A DNA stretch of 64,000 nucleotides from assembly GCA_016721565.1 (NCBI GenBank), contig JADKHW010000003.1, forward strand, positions 101,379 through 165,378, in the 5' to 3' direction. The DNA comes from a bacterium. Lineage in GTDB: Bacteria; Electryoneota; RPQS01. A model generated the notes under the pieces. The model had not been told where the DNA came from, did no database searches, and worked only from the letters and a program-made list of their open reading frames with translations. Each line of letters begins with the position of its first letter. Positions within the stretch are counted from its first letter, which is position 1. Positions 9,467 through 18,009 of the stretch are shown here, one piece after another. The position numbers were made by a program, and so were the translations under genes.

Positions 9467-11167
9467 TTATTCTGCCTGTTCCGACGTAGAGTTGTGAGAG
9501 TTTAGGAGTTCGCCCGCGGCAGCAAGGGCGCTACCGGAGATTTCCGAACCCGCGAGCAATGCGGCAACAGCTTCGGCGCGCTGTGCCGGTAAGAGCATGG
9601 CGGCAGTTGTAACTGTGCGATTGCGTGAAGTACTTTTGGAAACGTGCAAGTGGTGAACGGCACGCGCGGCGATTTGCGGCAAGTGCGTTACCACAATAAG
9701 CTGTTGTTCGCGACCGAGTTCGAACAATAAACTGGCGACTGATGCAGCGACGCGGCCAGAAATACCTAAGTCAATTTCATCGTACACAAGCAGCGGGTAG
9801 TGCATTCGTTCGGCAACGACACTCTTGATTGCCAGTGTCACGCGTGATGACTCGCCGCCGGACGCGACTTCAGTTAATGGCTGAAGAGATTGACCAGCGG
9901 ATGCTGAAAACATGAATTGAACGTTGTCAGCGCCGCTGCGCGAGATGTTTGCAACATCTGCCAAATCGAAAGAATCAATTTTGATTTCAAATCCGGGCTT
10001 GTTGAACCCCAGAGGTTTGAGTGATTGCTCGACCGCCATCGCGAACGAGATCGCAGCGGCTTTACGTTTGTTGGACAAAACGCGCGCGGTTACCAACAGA
10101 GCTTGATTAGCTTTTTCGAGTGCAGAATCAATTCCGGCGAGCTTCCGTTCCAATTCGGAAAGCGTGTCCAGCTCACTCTTCATATGCGCGGCCTGCTCAA
10201 GAATCTGATTCAAGTCAAGACCGTGTTTGCGACGCAACTCGGAAAGCGTTGCCGCACGTTGTCGAAGCTTTTCGAGTTCTTCGGGGTTTACGTCGATGTG
10301 CTCGGCATAACGGCTGACTTCTCCACTTACGTCGCGAAGTCGTGCTGCGAGGTCCGCCAGTTCGGTAGCAATATTAGTAAACTCGTCGTCGATGCGTTTG
10401 ATGTCTTCAGCAAGCTGACGAGCTTGGCCTGTCAGCGAAACAGCACAGACATCATCTTGCTCAAGCTTTCCCGCAACTTGGTTTGCAAGGACGATTAGCT
10501 TCTCGGATTGCTCAAGTTTCTTAAGCTTAGTGGCGATGTCAACGTCCTCGCCTTCGCGAAGGCCGAGCCGTTCAATTTCTTCGAGCTGATAGGCAAGCAG
10601 AGACTGCTCTTTGCGGCGATCCTGAACATCACGCATGATTTCGTCACGCTCAACCAATAGATCGTGACGGATCTTGTAAGCGGCGGCGACGGCATCTCGT
10701 TCATCACCAGATTGTGCGAAGGCATCCAGAAATTCGAGTTGGCGTGACGACTTGAACACCGACAGACTATCACGCTGGCCATGAAAATCCATCAGCGCAT
10801 CACCGACGGATTTCAAAAGCTCAATAGTAGCCGGACGATCTTGAATGAAACCGCGTGCTCTGCCGCCTTGGCCTAATTCACGACGAACGGACAGAACTTC
10901 TGTCGGGCTGTCGCAATATTCTTCACCGATCAGAGCTTCGAGTTCCTCCGGACTGGACAACCTGAATTCGGCGTCTATAACAGCGCGGTCAGCGCCATCG
11001 CGAATCATCTGTTCGCTGAATGTGTCACCAAAAACGACGCGTAGCGCACCGAGAATCATGCTCTTGCCCGCACCTGTTTCACCTGTGATTACAGTGAAAC
11101 CACGATCGAAGGTAAGTTCGATTTCCTCGACGAGCAGAAAATTGCGAATGTGCAGTCGCGCAAGCAT
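9467..11167 (-). CDS. recN: RecN, SMC-like DNA repair ATPase
   Basis: A 566-residue SMC-family ATPase of double-strand-break repair. It has Walker A GETGAGKS near residue 30, a long charged coiled-coil middle section (about 150-370), the ABC signature region VASGGESSRVTLAIK and Walker B PLLVYDEIDLGISG followed by VTHLPQIAA. N- and C-terminal ATPase halves flank the coil as in other RecN proteins. It starts with ATG at 11167, three bases after the propeller gene, and ends one base before murA. I see no SOS box in front of it, and it lies mid-operon. Confidence 0.95.
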   Translation of the reverse strand: MLARLHIRNFLLVEEIELTFDRGFTVITGETGAGKSMILGALRVVFGDTFSEQMIRDGADRAVIDAEFRLSSPEELEALIGEEYCDSPTEVLSVRRELGQGGRARGFIQDRPATIELLKSVGDALMDFHGQRDSLSVFKSSRQLEFLDAFAQSGDERDAVAAAYKIRHDLLVERDEIMRDVQDRRKEQSLLAYQLEEIERLGLREGEDVDIATKLKKLEQSEKLIVLANQVAGKLEQDDVCAVSLTGQARQLAEDIKRIDDEFTNIATELADLAARLRDVSGEVSRYAEHIDVNPEELEKLRQRAATLSELRRKHGLDLNQILEQAAHMKSELDTLSELERKLAGIDSALEKANQALLVTARVLSNKRKAAAISFAMAVEQSLKPLGFNKPGFEIKIDSFDLADVANISRSGADNVQFMFSASAGQSLQPLTEVASGGESSRVTLAIKSVVAERMHYPLLVYDEIDLGISGRVAASVASLLFELGREQQLIVVTHLPQIAARAVHHLHVSKSTSRNRTVTTAAMLLPAQRAEAVAALLAGSEISGSALAAAGELLNSHNSTSEQAE

Positions 11168-11170
11168 CGT

Positions 11171-12343
11171 TTAGCGGCCTAATACCGCAACCTTGCCGGT
11201 TGCAGAGTGACCGTCTCCTGTGGTTGCAACTAAAAGGTACACACCACCGGCAACGTAATCACCGTCGGCATTCTTTCCATCCCACCCGTTCGTGATCGCT
11301 TGCGTCCAGGAAAGTTCGCGCACGAGACGACCTCCCAGAGTGAACACGCGCAACTGATCGAATCGTCCACCGAGTGCATCAGCATCAAGATAAAGCGATT
11401 GCGAGCCATCCGCGTGAAACGGATTCGGATAAGGCGTTACCGTGTCGAGTGCAGGCTCGCGCGAAACGTACGGCGTCTGCAAGCGCGACAAACCATCCAG
11501 TGTGCCAAGCCATACTTCGCCAGTGTGCGGATTCGATGTAATCGAGGTTATGCCGTTTGACGCGAGATCGGATGCATAATCAATGCTACTGGAAGTTTGG
11601 AAGATGTGAATCCAAGTGAACGAAGGATCAAGGACTGCTACACCGTTGTCAGTGCCAAACCACTTGTTGTCTTGCGAATCTACGTGAATTGCGTTCACAC
11701 GATTGCCAATCGGAAGGTCATAAAGGCAAATAAAGCGCATTGATCCGACACTCGCATTTGGATTCAGACCACCTTGCGAATAATAGGCTCCTCCCGGCGT
11801 GCCGACCCAGAGATAATTTTGGTGATCAACAGCAAAAGTCAGCACTTCGCGGGCAATGTCTTCAAAACACGTCGTTGCAGCATCTTGCAACGCGACCGGG
11901 TCGTAGCTTTCCCAAGAATCGTCAGTCGTATCCGTTAATGTTCTGTTTGGATCACATACGAATGTGTGATTACCGTCGCCGCTTGCTCCGACAAAGAATC
12001 GTCCGAATGGATCACCCATGATCTCGCTGATTTCGTACGGTCTCGCTATTGCTTCTTCACTTTGCGTACGATAGTAGACCCACGGTTGGTCGCTGTCGCC
12101 GTTTTGAATCCAGCCGGGAGTAACCAGCGCAACCGTCTGCGGAACTGTTGCCAGGCGATTGGAAATCAAAATACTGCCGTCAATATGTTTGCCGACTCTT
12201 GTAACACAAAACGTCGGTGAGCCGGGGATACCGTTTACACGCGCGCCGCTCGTGTCATATCCGGCAGATTCAACTGGGTTGTAGCGGTGGAATTCCCCAT
12301 CGCGATAATTAAGAACTCCGCCACCGTCAGAGCCAAACCACAT
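11171..12343 (-). CDS. Propeller / FlgD-like exported protein, C-terminal fragment of a frameshifted gene
   Basis: This 390-residue frame continues the protein encoded at 12447-13523. It contains further two-component-regulator-type propeller blades (NKWFGTDNGVAVLDPS, GEVWLGTLDGLSRLQ). It ends in a FlgD Ig-like / T9SS type-A-like module with YPNPFHADGSQSLYL, LGGRLVRELSW, NGWDGKNADGDYVAGGVYLL. The apparent ATG at 12343 is internal: coding continues upstream as GHFWLFGPKSSSADNFGG. The 100-base gap to the first fragment is coding in other frames. Extra G bases at 12395-12397 and 12454-12456 join everything into one protein of about 780 residues. The role is unknown; the C-terminal module suggests secretion or surface attachment. 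Confidence 0.75.
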   Translation of the reverse strand: MWFGSDGGGVLNYRDGEFHRYNPVESAGYDTSGARVNGIPGSPTFCVTRVGKHIDGSILISNRLATVPQTVALVTPGWIQNGDSDQPWVYYRTQSEEAIARPYEISEIMGDPFGRFFVGASGDGNHTFVCDPNRTLTDTTDDSWESYDPVALQDAATTCFEDIAREVLTFAVDHQNYLWVGTPGGAYYSQGGLNPNASVGSMRFICLYDLPIGNRVNAIHVDSQDNKWFGTDNGVAVLDPSFTWIHIFQTSSSIDYASDLASNGITSITSNPHTGEVWLGTLDGLSRLQTPYVSREPALDTVTPYPNPFHADGSQSLYLDADALGGRFDQLRVFTLGGRLVRELSWTQAITNGWDGKNADGDYVAGGVYLLVATTGDGHSATGKVAVLGR

Positions 12344-12446
12344 TCCGCCGAAGTTATCGGCAGAAGAAGATTTCGGACCAAATAGCCAGAAGTGCCCTGA
12401 GGGTGAATCGCTGCGAGTGTAGGCTGTCCATTTTCGTCAGTGAAAT

Positions 12447-13523
12447 TTAGACACCCATACGGGATCCGCCGGTGCCAGCCCAGAGATTACCAAGCTTGTC
12501 ATACTCAACACTTTGAACCGTGTTTCCGCCAATTCCGCGCGGAGCGATCGATGGTGAGAGGCTTACACCGTCATAAAAGCGAATGCCGCCTGCGCGTTCC
12601 GTGCGATCTGCAATTCCGACAGCAAGCACCGGATCGCCGTCCAGTGTAACATTGGCCAAAGCCGAAATTCCCGGCTGGCCGACGCCTGTTGTGATCCACG
12701 CTTCGTCTTGCAAACGATAAAGTGTATTCTCGCTGGCACCGATCATTGCGCTTTGAAATTCAATCACAGACAAAAACGCTTCAGGAGTTGTGATCGGAGT
12801 TCCAAAAATGTTGCCGTTGAATGATGCCGTGCGCGTTTGGGTCGTGACCCACAGCGTCGAATTGCCTTGCACACCCAGACCTAACACATTGTTGGCTGGC
12901 AAACCGTTGGCGATGGTGTAATCGGTCCAAGAAGCAGGCGCAGAAAATTGCTGCGTCGTGAGAGGTGCGCGAGCAAGGCCTGAGACCGTTGCGGCATAGA
13001 GATAGCCGTCAAGTGCAACCATGTCATTGACAGCGATTCCCGTGGGGAAATTACCCAGTACGCGCACACGTTCACTGACTCGGTAGTTATCGACTATCGA
13101 GTAATATGCGAAACGGTAGATGCCATTATTGGCCCCCAAAAACATTTCCTCCCCGACCTTCACGATCGAGGAGACCTCAAAAATCTCGTCTTGTAAGTCC
13201 GAGATAACTTTTGTCTGACCGGTAACGGGATTAAGTCTCGTTATTCTTCCATCCGGAGCAACAATCCAGATCCAACCTTGCGCGTCGGCGCCTAATCCTA
13301 CGGTGGCATTCATGGCAAGCCCCCGCGTGTTGTTGTAGATATCGAAAACACCTGAAGAGGGATCGAAAGCAACAAGGCCACCAGAGGTGCCGAGCCACAA
13401 ACCGTCCGACGTGACAAGCAAGTCGCGAACGTTTGAGCCAGAGGTATAGGTTGTCCAGCGAAACGGATTCGCCGTAACGGTGGTAACGTGGATCAGCGCA
13501 AGCAGCGCGATTAGCAGCGGCAT
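12447..13523 (-). CDS. Propeller-repeat exported protein, N-terminal fragment (frameshifted gene)
   Basis: A 358-residue frame with a signal peptide (MPLLIALLALIHVTTVTA) and repeated blades of the Y_Y_Y / two-component-regulator-propeller type: DGLWLGTSGGLVAFD, GWIWIVAPDGRITRL, GEEMFLGANNGIYRF, GNLWAGTGGSRMG. It stops at a TAA (12447-12449). One extra G in the CCC (plus strand) at 12454-12456 would instead read R-M-G-C-L-N-F-T-D-E-N-G and continue toward the fragment at 11171-12343. No histidine kinase domain follows, so this is a stand-alone extracellular propeller protein of FCB style, not a hybrid sensor. Confidence 0.75.
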   Translation of the reverse strand: MPLLIALLALIHVTTVTANPFRWTTYTSGSNVRDLLVTSDGLWLGTSGGLVAFDPSSGVFDIYNNTRGLAMNATVGLGADAQGWIWIVAPDGRITRLNPVTGQTKVISDLQDEIFEVSSIVKVGEEMFLGANNGIYRFAYYSIVDNYRVSERVRVLGNFPTGIAVNDMVALDGYLYAATVSGLARAPLTTQQFSAPASWTDYTIANGLPANNVLGLGVQGNSTLWVTTQTRTASFNGNIFGTPITTPEAFLSVIEFQSAMIGASENTLYRLQDEAWITTGVGQPGISALANVTLDGDPVLAVGIADRTERAGGIRFYDGVSLSPSIAPRGIGGNTVQSVEYDKLGNLWAGTGGSRMGV

Positions 13524-13554
13524 GTCATGCCCTCATGATTGACCGAAGAAAAAG

Positions 13555-14025
13555 TTACGAACCTGATGCTTGCTGCTGCTCCCATTGTTTCAATGCGGAA
13601 AATAGTTCGAGTGCGGCGCGAGCCGCTTCTTGACCTTTGTTGCCAACACGCCCGCCGGCTCGCTCGAAAGCTTGCTCAACGGTGTTGGAGGTGATGACAC
13701 CAAAAGCAACCGGCTTGCCTGTGCTTTCAGCGATGCGTGACAATCCGTTGGCACAGGATTGACAGATGAAATCGAAATGCGGAGTCTCGCCTCGGACAAC
13801 TGCGCCGAGGGTGATGATGGCTTCTACAGATAGTCGCTTGGCTACGCGCGCAGCGGCGGCAGGAAGTTCGAACGCTCCGGGAACTTCAATGACGTCGATT
13901 TGTGAGTCGGCGACGCCTTGTTCACGCAGTTCGGTTAGCGCGCCTGTGAGCAAGGCTCCTGTGATCGTTTCGTGATAACGCGAGCGAATAATCACCACGC
14001 GTCCGGCAGGCAAATGCGAAAGCAT
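13555..14025 (-). CDS. ribH: RibH, 6,7-dimethyl-8-ribityllumazine synthase
   Basis: Penultimate step of riboflavin synthesis; condenses the 5-amino-ribitylaminouracil intermediate with dihydroxybutanone phosphate. The 156-residue length and the motifs VPGAFELPAAA, ITLGAVVRGETPHFDFIC and PVAFGVITSNTVEQA are those of the family, including the substrate-binding His of the ETPHFD loop. Family members form pentamers or icosahedral capsids. It lies three bases after ftsY. No other rib genes are nearby, and I see no FMN riboswitch in front of it. Confidence 0.95.
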   Translation of the reverse strand: MLSHLPAGRVVIIRSRYHETITGALLTGALTELREQGVADSQIDVIEVPGAFELPAAAARVAKRLSVEAIITLGAVVRGETPHFDFICQSCANGLSRIAESTGKPVAFGVITSNTVEQAFERAGGRVGNKGQEAARAALELFSALKQWEQQQASGS

Positions 14026-14028
14026 ATT

Positions 14029-14952
14029 TTAGGCTGTGGCCTCCGCGCGTTCGCCCAACAAACTTTGCGCGAATTTCTCAGCGTCAAACACGTCAAAATC
14101 GTCGAGTGCTTCACCAAAACCGACGTAACGAATCGGAATGCTCATCGTCCGCGCGATGGCTAAAGCAACGCCGCCTTTGGCAGTCCCGTCAATCTTAGTA
14201 AGGATCAATCCGGTCACCCCTGCTGTCCGTGTGAACTCGCGCGCTTGGTTCAATCCGTTTTGACCAGTCGTCGCATCCAACACAAGCAATACTTCATGCG
14301 GAGCGCCGGACGATCGCTTATTTAGCACGCGCGAAACTTTTTCCAGTTCCTGCATCAAATTGCTCTTATTGTGCAGGCGACCCGCCGTGTCCACAAGCAA
14401 AACTTCAACGCCACGGCTTTGCGCGGCTTGCAGAGCGTCCACCGCGACTGCGGCGCTGTCGCCGTTAGATTCACCAGCAATTACTGTGATGTTACTGCGC
14501 TGTCCCCAAATTTGAAGCTGGTCAACTGCTGCGGCACGAAATGTATCAGCCGCCGCAAACATCACAGATTTGCCTTGTGTCGTAAGATATTTCCCCAATT
14601 TGCCAATGCTCGTCGTCTTGCCTGTGCCGTTTACGCCGACAATCAGCACGACGTGTGGATTTCCGGGCGGCGGCGGTGTGCCTTCGGCCTCTTTAAGAAG
14701 CTTGACGACCTCTTGACGAAGGAGCGAATCTGCGTCAGCTTCAGGTCCGGCTTTGCGTCCGGCTTCTTGCAGTTGGGCAATCAAATGCTCAGTGGTTTCG
14801 AGACCGACGTCCGCAGACAGCAGGACATCTTCAAGCTCTTGCAGAAGCACTTTGTCCAATTTGCGACCGGGTTTGAATACGGCGGCAAGTTTGTCCGTGA
14901 TGGCTTCGCGGGTCTTGGTGAGCGCTTGCTTAAGTTTGTCGAATAGTCCCAT
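14029..14952 (-). CDS. ftsY: FtsY, signal recognition particle receptor GTPase
   Basis: Receives SRP-ribosome-nascent-chain complexes at the inner membrane. The 307 residues contain the N domain helical bundle (1-95) and the G domain: GVNGTGKTTSIGKLG (G1), ADTFRAAAVDQL (G2/IBD start), LLVDTAGRLHNKSNLM (G3), LTKIDGTAKGG (G4), and a C-terminal VGFGEALDDFDVFDAEKFA closing motif. The acidic A domain of enterobacterial FtsY is absent, as in many other phyla. It lies between nadK and ribH with gaps of six and three bases. Confidence 0.96.
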   Translation of the reverse strand: MGLFDKLKQALTKTREAITDKLAAVFKPGRKLDKVLLQELEDVLLSADVGLETTEHLIAQLQEAGRKAGPEADADSLLRQEVVKLLKEAEGTPPPPGNPHVVLIVGVNGTGKTTSIGKLGKYLTTQGKSVMFAAADTFRAAAVDQLQIWGQRSNITVIAGESNGDSAAVAVDALQAAQSRGVEVLLVDTAGRLHNKSNLMQELEKVSRVLNKRSSGAPHEVLLVLDATTGQNGLNQAREFTRTAGVTGLILTKIDGTAKGGVALAIARTMSIPIRYVGFGEALDDFDVFDAEKFAQSLLGERAEATA

Positions 14953-14958
14953 AGGGCC

Positions 14959-15822
14959 TTATATTTCGTCCGAGAAATCGGGCGCTGCGCCCCAGTTCAA
15001 TTTGTCCCGCAAGACTTGATAAAAGTCACGGCGCTGAATATTTACGAGCTTTGCGGATTGCGGAGATTTGCGCACGAATACCTGTTCACCGATCTCGAGT
15101 GACCTCACATGCTCGCCGTCAGCAGTCAAAATTCCTTTGCCTCTAGAACGAATGGTGACAGTTCGATGATCCGCAATGGCTAAAGGTCGCATGGTCAACG
15201 TATGAGGACATATCGGCGTGACGATAATCGCTTGCAAAGTTGGCTCGATAATCGGACCGCCTGCGGAGAGTGAATAAGCCGTGGAGCCAGTGGGTGAGGC
15301 GACGATTAAGCCATCTGCGCGATAGTTCGCAGCGGGAGTGCCGTCGATAAACACTTGAAAGGCCTGCGTGCGTGAGACTTCATGCTGGCCGATCACAAAA
15401 TCGTTCAGCGCGTGATAGACTTTGTTGTCATGTTCGGAGATGGCCTGAATCATCATACGCTCTTCAATAGCGTAGTTGCCCGACAGAATGTCGTTCAATC
15501 GCTCATGGAGATTTGAGGATTCAAGATCAGTCAAGTAACCCAAACCGGGGCCGAGGTTGATACCGAGAATCGGTTTACCAAAGGGGGCAACGGCAGCGGC
15601 AGTATGTAGGAGGGTTCCGTCTCCACCAAAACTCAAAACAATGTCCGCATCGTGACCAAGCGTTGCGTGTGGAGCAAGTTCCGACGGAATTAGCTGAATT
15701 GAATCGCGATTCTCATCATCGTAAAGAAACTTGATTCCCCTTTCGCGCAAGAGCAGTACAAAGCTCGATACGGTTGGTACAAAGCGCGGCTTGGCAGCAT
15801 TTCCCATGATCCCGAGAATCAC
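14959..15822 (-). CDS. nadK: NAD kinase
   Basis: Phosphorylates NAD to NADP. The 287-residue protein has the catalytic GGDGTLL motif near residue 67, the NAD-binding ALNDFVIGQ (canonical NE(x)n position reads ND), and the glycine-rich RADGLIVASPTGSTAYSLSAGGPI block that forms the second half of the active site. It lies between xseB and ftsY with very short spacers. Size and motifs are ordinary. Confidence 0.94.
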   Translation of the reverse strand: MILGIMGNAAKPRFVPTVSSFVLLLRERGIKFLYDDENRDSIQLIPSELAPHATLGHDADIVLSFGGDGTLLHTAAAVAPFGKPILGINLGPGLGYLTDLESSNLHERLNDILSGNYAIEERMMIQAISEHDNKVYHALNDFVIGQHEVSRTQAFQVFIDGTPAANYRADGLIVASPTGSTAYSLSAGGPIIEPTLQAIIVTPICPHTLTMRPLAIADHRTVTIRSRGKGILTADGEHVRSLEIGEQVFVRKSPQSAKLVNIQRRDFYQVLRDKLNWGAAPDFSDEI

Positions 15823-15831
15823 GCGCGCATC

Positions 15832-16083
15832 CTACACTTCTTCCCCGGAGTTTGCATCATCCGGATTCTTGAGCAATTTCTTCAGCGAAACTTCAGCGGC
15901 TTTGAGCTTATGTTGGCAGAATACCGAGAGCTTTTGCCCCTCCTCAAAGGCCGCGACAGATTCTTCGAGCGAGACCTCTCCGCCTTCGAGTTTTTCGACC
16001 AACTCTTGCAGGCGTTCAAGAGCTTCTTCGAAGTTCTTGGGTTCTACGAACTCAGATTTTGCGGGTTTGGGTTTAGCGGTCAT
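15832..16083 (-). CDS. xseB: XseB, exodeoxyribonuclease VII small subunit
   Basis: The small subunit of the single-strand exonuclease VII, pairing with XseA. The 83-residue product is mostly one helical hairpin: NFEEALERLQELVEKLEGGE, SLEESVAAFEEGQKL, HKLKAAEVSLKKLL, as in the family. I chose the ATG at 16083-16081. An earlier in-frame start would lie deeper inside xseA and adds residues with no family resemblance. The gene overlaps xseA by 11 bases, in keeping with the usual coupled expression of the two subunits. Confidence 0.9.
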   Translation of the reverse strand: MTAKPKPAKSEFVEPKNFEEALERLQELVEKLEGGEVSLEESVAAFEEGQKLSVFCQHKLKAAEVSLKKLLKNPDDANSGEEV

Positions 16084-17350
16084 CGAAGAGGTCGGGAATA
16101 TCGGAATTCTGTACGCGCGCGGCGAGGCTATCTTCAGCAAGCTCTATGGAAAGCAATTCGCCGGTTTTGGTTTCGGAAGATGAACGTAGCGCGAGGCCTT
16201 TGGGGCCGCGCACGATGGCATAACCGCGTTGAAGCACCCTGTGCGGTGAAACGGCGTTCAACAATTCTACCAGATGATTGAAATTCTGCTGACCGGATTC
16301 GCGTACACCAATGGCACTTTCGCGCAATCGCTCGTTCAAATCATCCAGCCGCTGCGCTACTGTGTTAGCAAGCTGCTGCGGCTGTTTCAAGGCCCAGTGC
16401 GAGGTGAGCAATCGGAGCTGTTGCTTCAAGTATGCGACGCGATCAACGGTCATACGCGACAGACGGCGTTCGAGTTGATGCAATCGGCGAGTGATCTCTT
16501 CACCGTCCGGTAGCACAAGCTCCATGGCGGCTGATGGAGTAGGTGCGCGCAGATCGGCAACAAAATCTGCAATCGTAAAATCTATTTCATGCCCGACTGC
16601 CGAGACGATCGGGATCTTACTGGCAAAGATTGCGCGAGCTACAACTTCTTCATTGAAGGCCCACAAATCTTCAAGCGATCCTCCACCCCGCCCAACGATG
16701 ACAACATCAACGTTGCCTTCGTGCGAGAATTGATTGACCGCTTCGGCAATCTCTTCGGCCGCGCCTTTACCTTGCACACGAACGGGTTTCAAAATCAACT
16801 GTGCAAGCGGCCACCGGCGAGCGGCGATATTTTGAATATCATGCAAGGCAGCGCCCGTACCAGATGTCACCAAACCAATTCGTTCGGGAAAACTTGGCAG
16901 TGATCGTTTCCGCGCCGTGTCAAACAGGCCTTCTTTTTCGAGCTTGCGCTTGAGTTCTTCAAAGGCCTTTTGCAACTCACCTTCGCCGGACAAGCGCACC
17001 TCATACACGATGAGCTGATACTTGCCTTGCGGCTCATAGACTTCGAGTTGTCCAAATGCTTGCACGAGCAAGCCGTCACGCGGCGTGAACTTGAGACCCT
17101 TGCTATACATGCGCCACATGGCACAAGAGAGTTGAGCCGTTGCGTCTTTCAGCGTGAAGTAGTGGTGTCCACTTCCGTGGAGTTTATAACCTGACAACTC
17201 ACCCTCAATCCACAACGGTTCAAAGCGGTCGCGGAACAACCGTTTGATTTCGCGCGTGACCTCAGCCACAGTCATGCTGCGGCCGGAATCAACGGATTTA
17301 GGTGTGTCAGTAGTCTCGAATTCCACAGAAAGGGAAAAGCCCACAAACAC
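16073..17350 (-). CDS. xseA: XseA, exodeoxyribonuclease VII large subunit
   Basis: The catalytic subunit of exonuclease VII, 425 residues if started at the GTG at 17350. An N-terminal OB fold (EPLWIEGELSGYKLHGSGHH, FTLKDATAQLSCAMWR) is followed by the nuclease core with IGLVTSGTGAALHDI, VIVGRGGGSLEDLWAFN, VSAVGHEIDFTIADFVADLR and APTPSAAMEL, then a coiled-coil tail. The start is uncertain: an ATG at 17275 (MTVAEVTREIKRL) sits just before the family homology, and a GTG at 17326 is also possible. It overlaps xseB. Confidence 0.94.
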   Translation of the reverse strand: MFVGFSLSVEFETTDTPKSVDSGRSMTVAEVTREIKRLFRDRFEPLWIEGELSGYKLHGSGHHYFTLKDATAQLSCAMWRMYSKGLKFTPRDGLLVQAFGQLEVYEPQGKYQLIVYEVRLSGEGELQKAFEELKRKLEKEGLFDTARKRSLPSFPERIGLVTSGTGAALHDIQNIAARRWPLAQLILKPVRVQGKGAAEEIAEAVNQFSHEGNVDVVIVGRGGGSLEDLWAFNEEVVARAIFASKIPIVSAVGHEIDFTIADFVADLRAPTPSAAMELVLPDGEEITRRLHQLERRLSRMTVDRVAYLKQQLRLLTSHWALKQPQQLANTVAQRLDDLNERLRESAIGVRESGQQNFNHLVELLNAVSPHRVLQRGYAIVRGPKGLALRSSSETKTGELLSIELAEDSLAARVQNSDIPDLFDDR

Positions 17351-17426
17351 GGCGGGGCCTCACAATGAAGGCCCGCTACCGTAAACAACTTGCAGGCTAA
17401 GGCCGTGCGGTTCACCCGCACGACCC

Positions 17427-17522
17427 TTAGCGCAGTTTCTTTTTATGACGATTCTTGCGAAGTCTTTTCTTGCGCTTATGCGTCGACATTTTGTGACGCT
17501 TACGCTTCTTACCACAGGGCAA
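17427..17522 (-). CDS. 31-residue basic protein, COX24/AURKAIP1 (mS38-like) family, TTG start
   Basis: A very short gene with product MPCGKKRKRHKMSTHKRKKR followed by LRKNRHKKKLR. Nearly two thirds of the residues are Lys, Arg or His. The pattern KKRKRHKM-x-THKRKKRLRKNRHKKK matches the bacterial COX24/AURKAIP1-like proteins of FCB genomes, which resemble the mitochondrial small-subunit ribosomal protein mS38. The TTG at 17522 is chosen because GGAG lies six bases before it. An internal ATG would give only 20 residues, and no ATG or GTG occurs upstream before a stop. A ribosome-associated role is inferred from the family and charge. It lies between hup and xseA. Confidence 0.7.
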   Translation of the reverse strand: MPCGKKRKRHKMSTHKRKKRLRKNRHKKKLR

Positions 17523-17666
17523 GGGTTTCTCCGTTTCTACCGCGGCAGGTGCTTTGGCTTGGGGTTAGGGTGAATTATGGAAATGAAAAGGAAATCTATT
17601 GAATTGAGCGCTCGCAACAAACACGTTTGCAAGCATGCCCAGCACGCTGGGCGCTACACATGCACT

Positions 17667-17957
17667 TTATTCTTGAAGCATGCGCTCGCGAAATTCGTCG
17701 GCAGGAACAAAGACGGCGGCAGTGCGATCGGGGATTTGTACTTCGTGCAAGCCATCGGGCGTGCGGACGTTTCGGCCTTTGCGCTGGACGGGTTTCCAGA
17801 CGCCAAAACGGCGCAATTCGACGCGATCACCGTTAGAAACGGCCTCCATAACAAGGGCCAAAAAGCCGTCAACGACGGCTTGGGTTTCGATTCTGGTCAG
17901 ACCGATGCCATCGGCAAGCTTGTCCACCAGCTCCTGTTTGGTCACGGTGCGGCCCAC
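17667..17957 (-). CDS. HU/IHF-family nucleoid DNA-binding protein
   Basis: A 96-residue histone-like protein. It has the dimerising helices (TKQELVDKLADGIGLTRIET, VVDGFLALVMEAVSNGDRVE), LRRFGVWKPVQRKGRNVRTP forming the beta-arm base, and a C-terminal helix (VPADEFRERMLQ). The arm PDGLHEVQIPDRTAAVFVP lacks the exact HU GRNP signature (GRNVRTP here), so assignment to HU or an IHF subunit is open. Start is GTG at 17957, supported by GGAG seven bases upstream. It lies between MltD and the 31-residue gene. A GCCCAGC/GCTGGGC hairpin lies shortly after the stop, without a T-run. Confidence 0.92.
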   Translation of the reverse strand: MGRTVTKQELVDKLADGIGLTRIETQAVVDGFLALVMEAVSNGDRVELRRFGVWKPVQRKGRNVRTPDGLHEVQIPDRTAAVFVPADEFRERMLQE

Positions 17958-18009
17958 AACACATCTCCGTCAAGAAGTGAACATCGGAACATCGCGCAAG
18001 AAACAGTCG

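Noticed and set aside
17522..17667. Hairpin GCCCAGC-GT-GCTGGGC after HU as a terminator
   Set aside because: No T-run on the minus strand and the small basic-protein gene follows; noted only as a possible processing or stability element.
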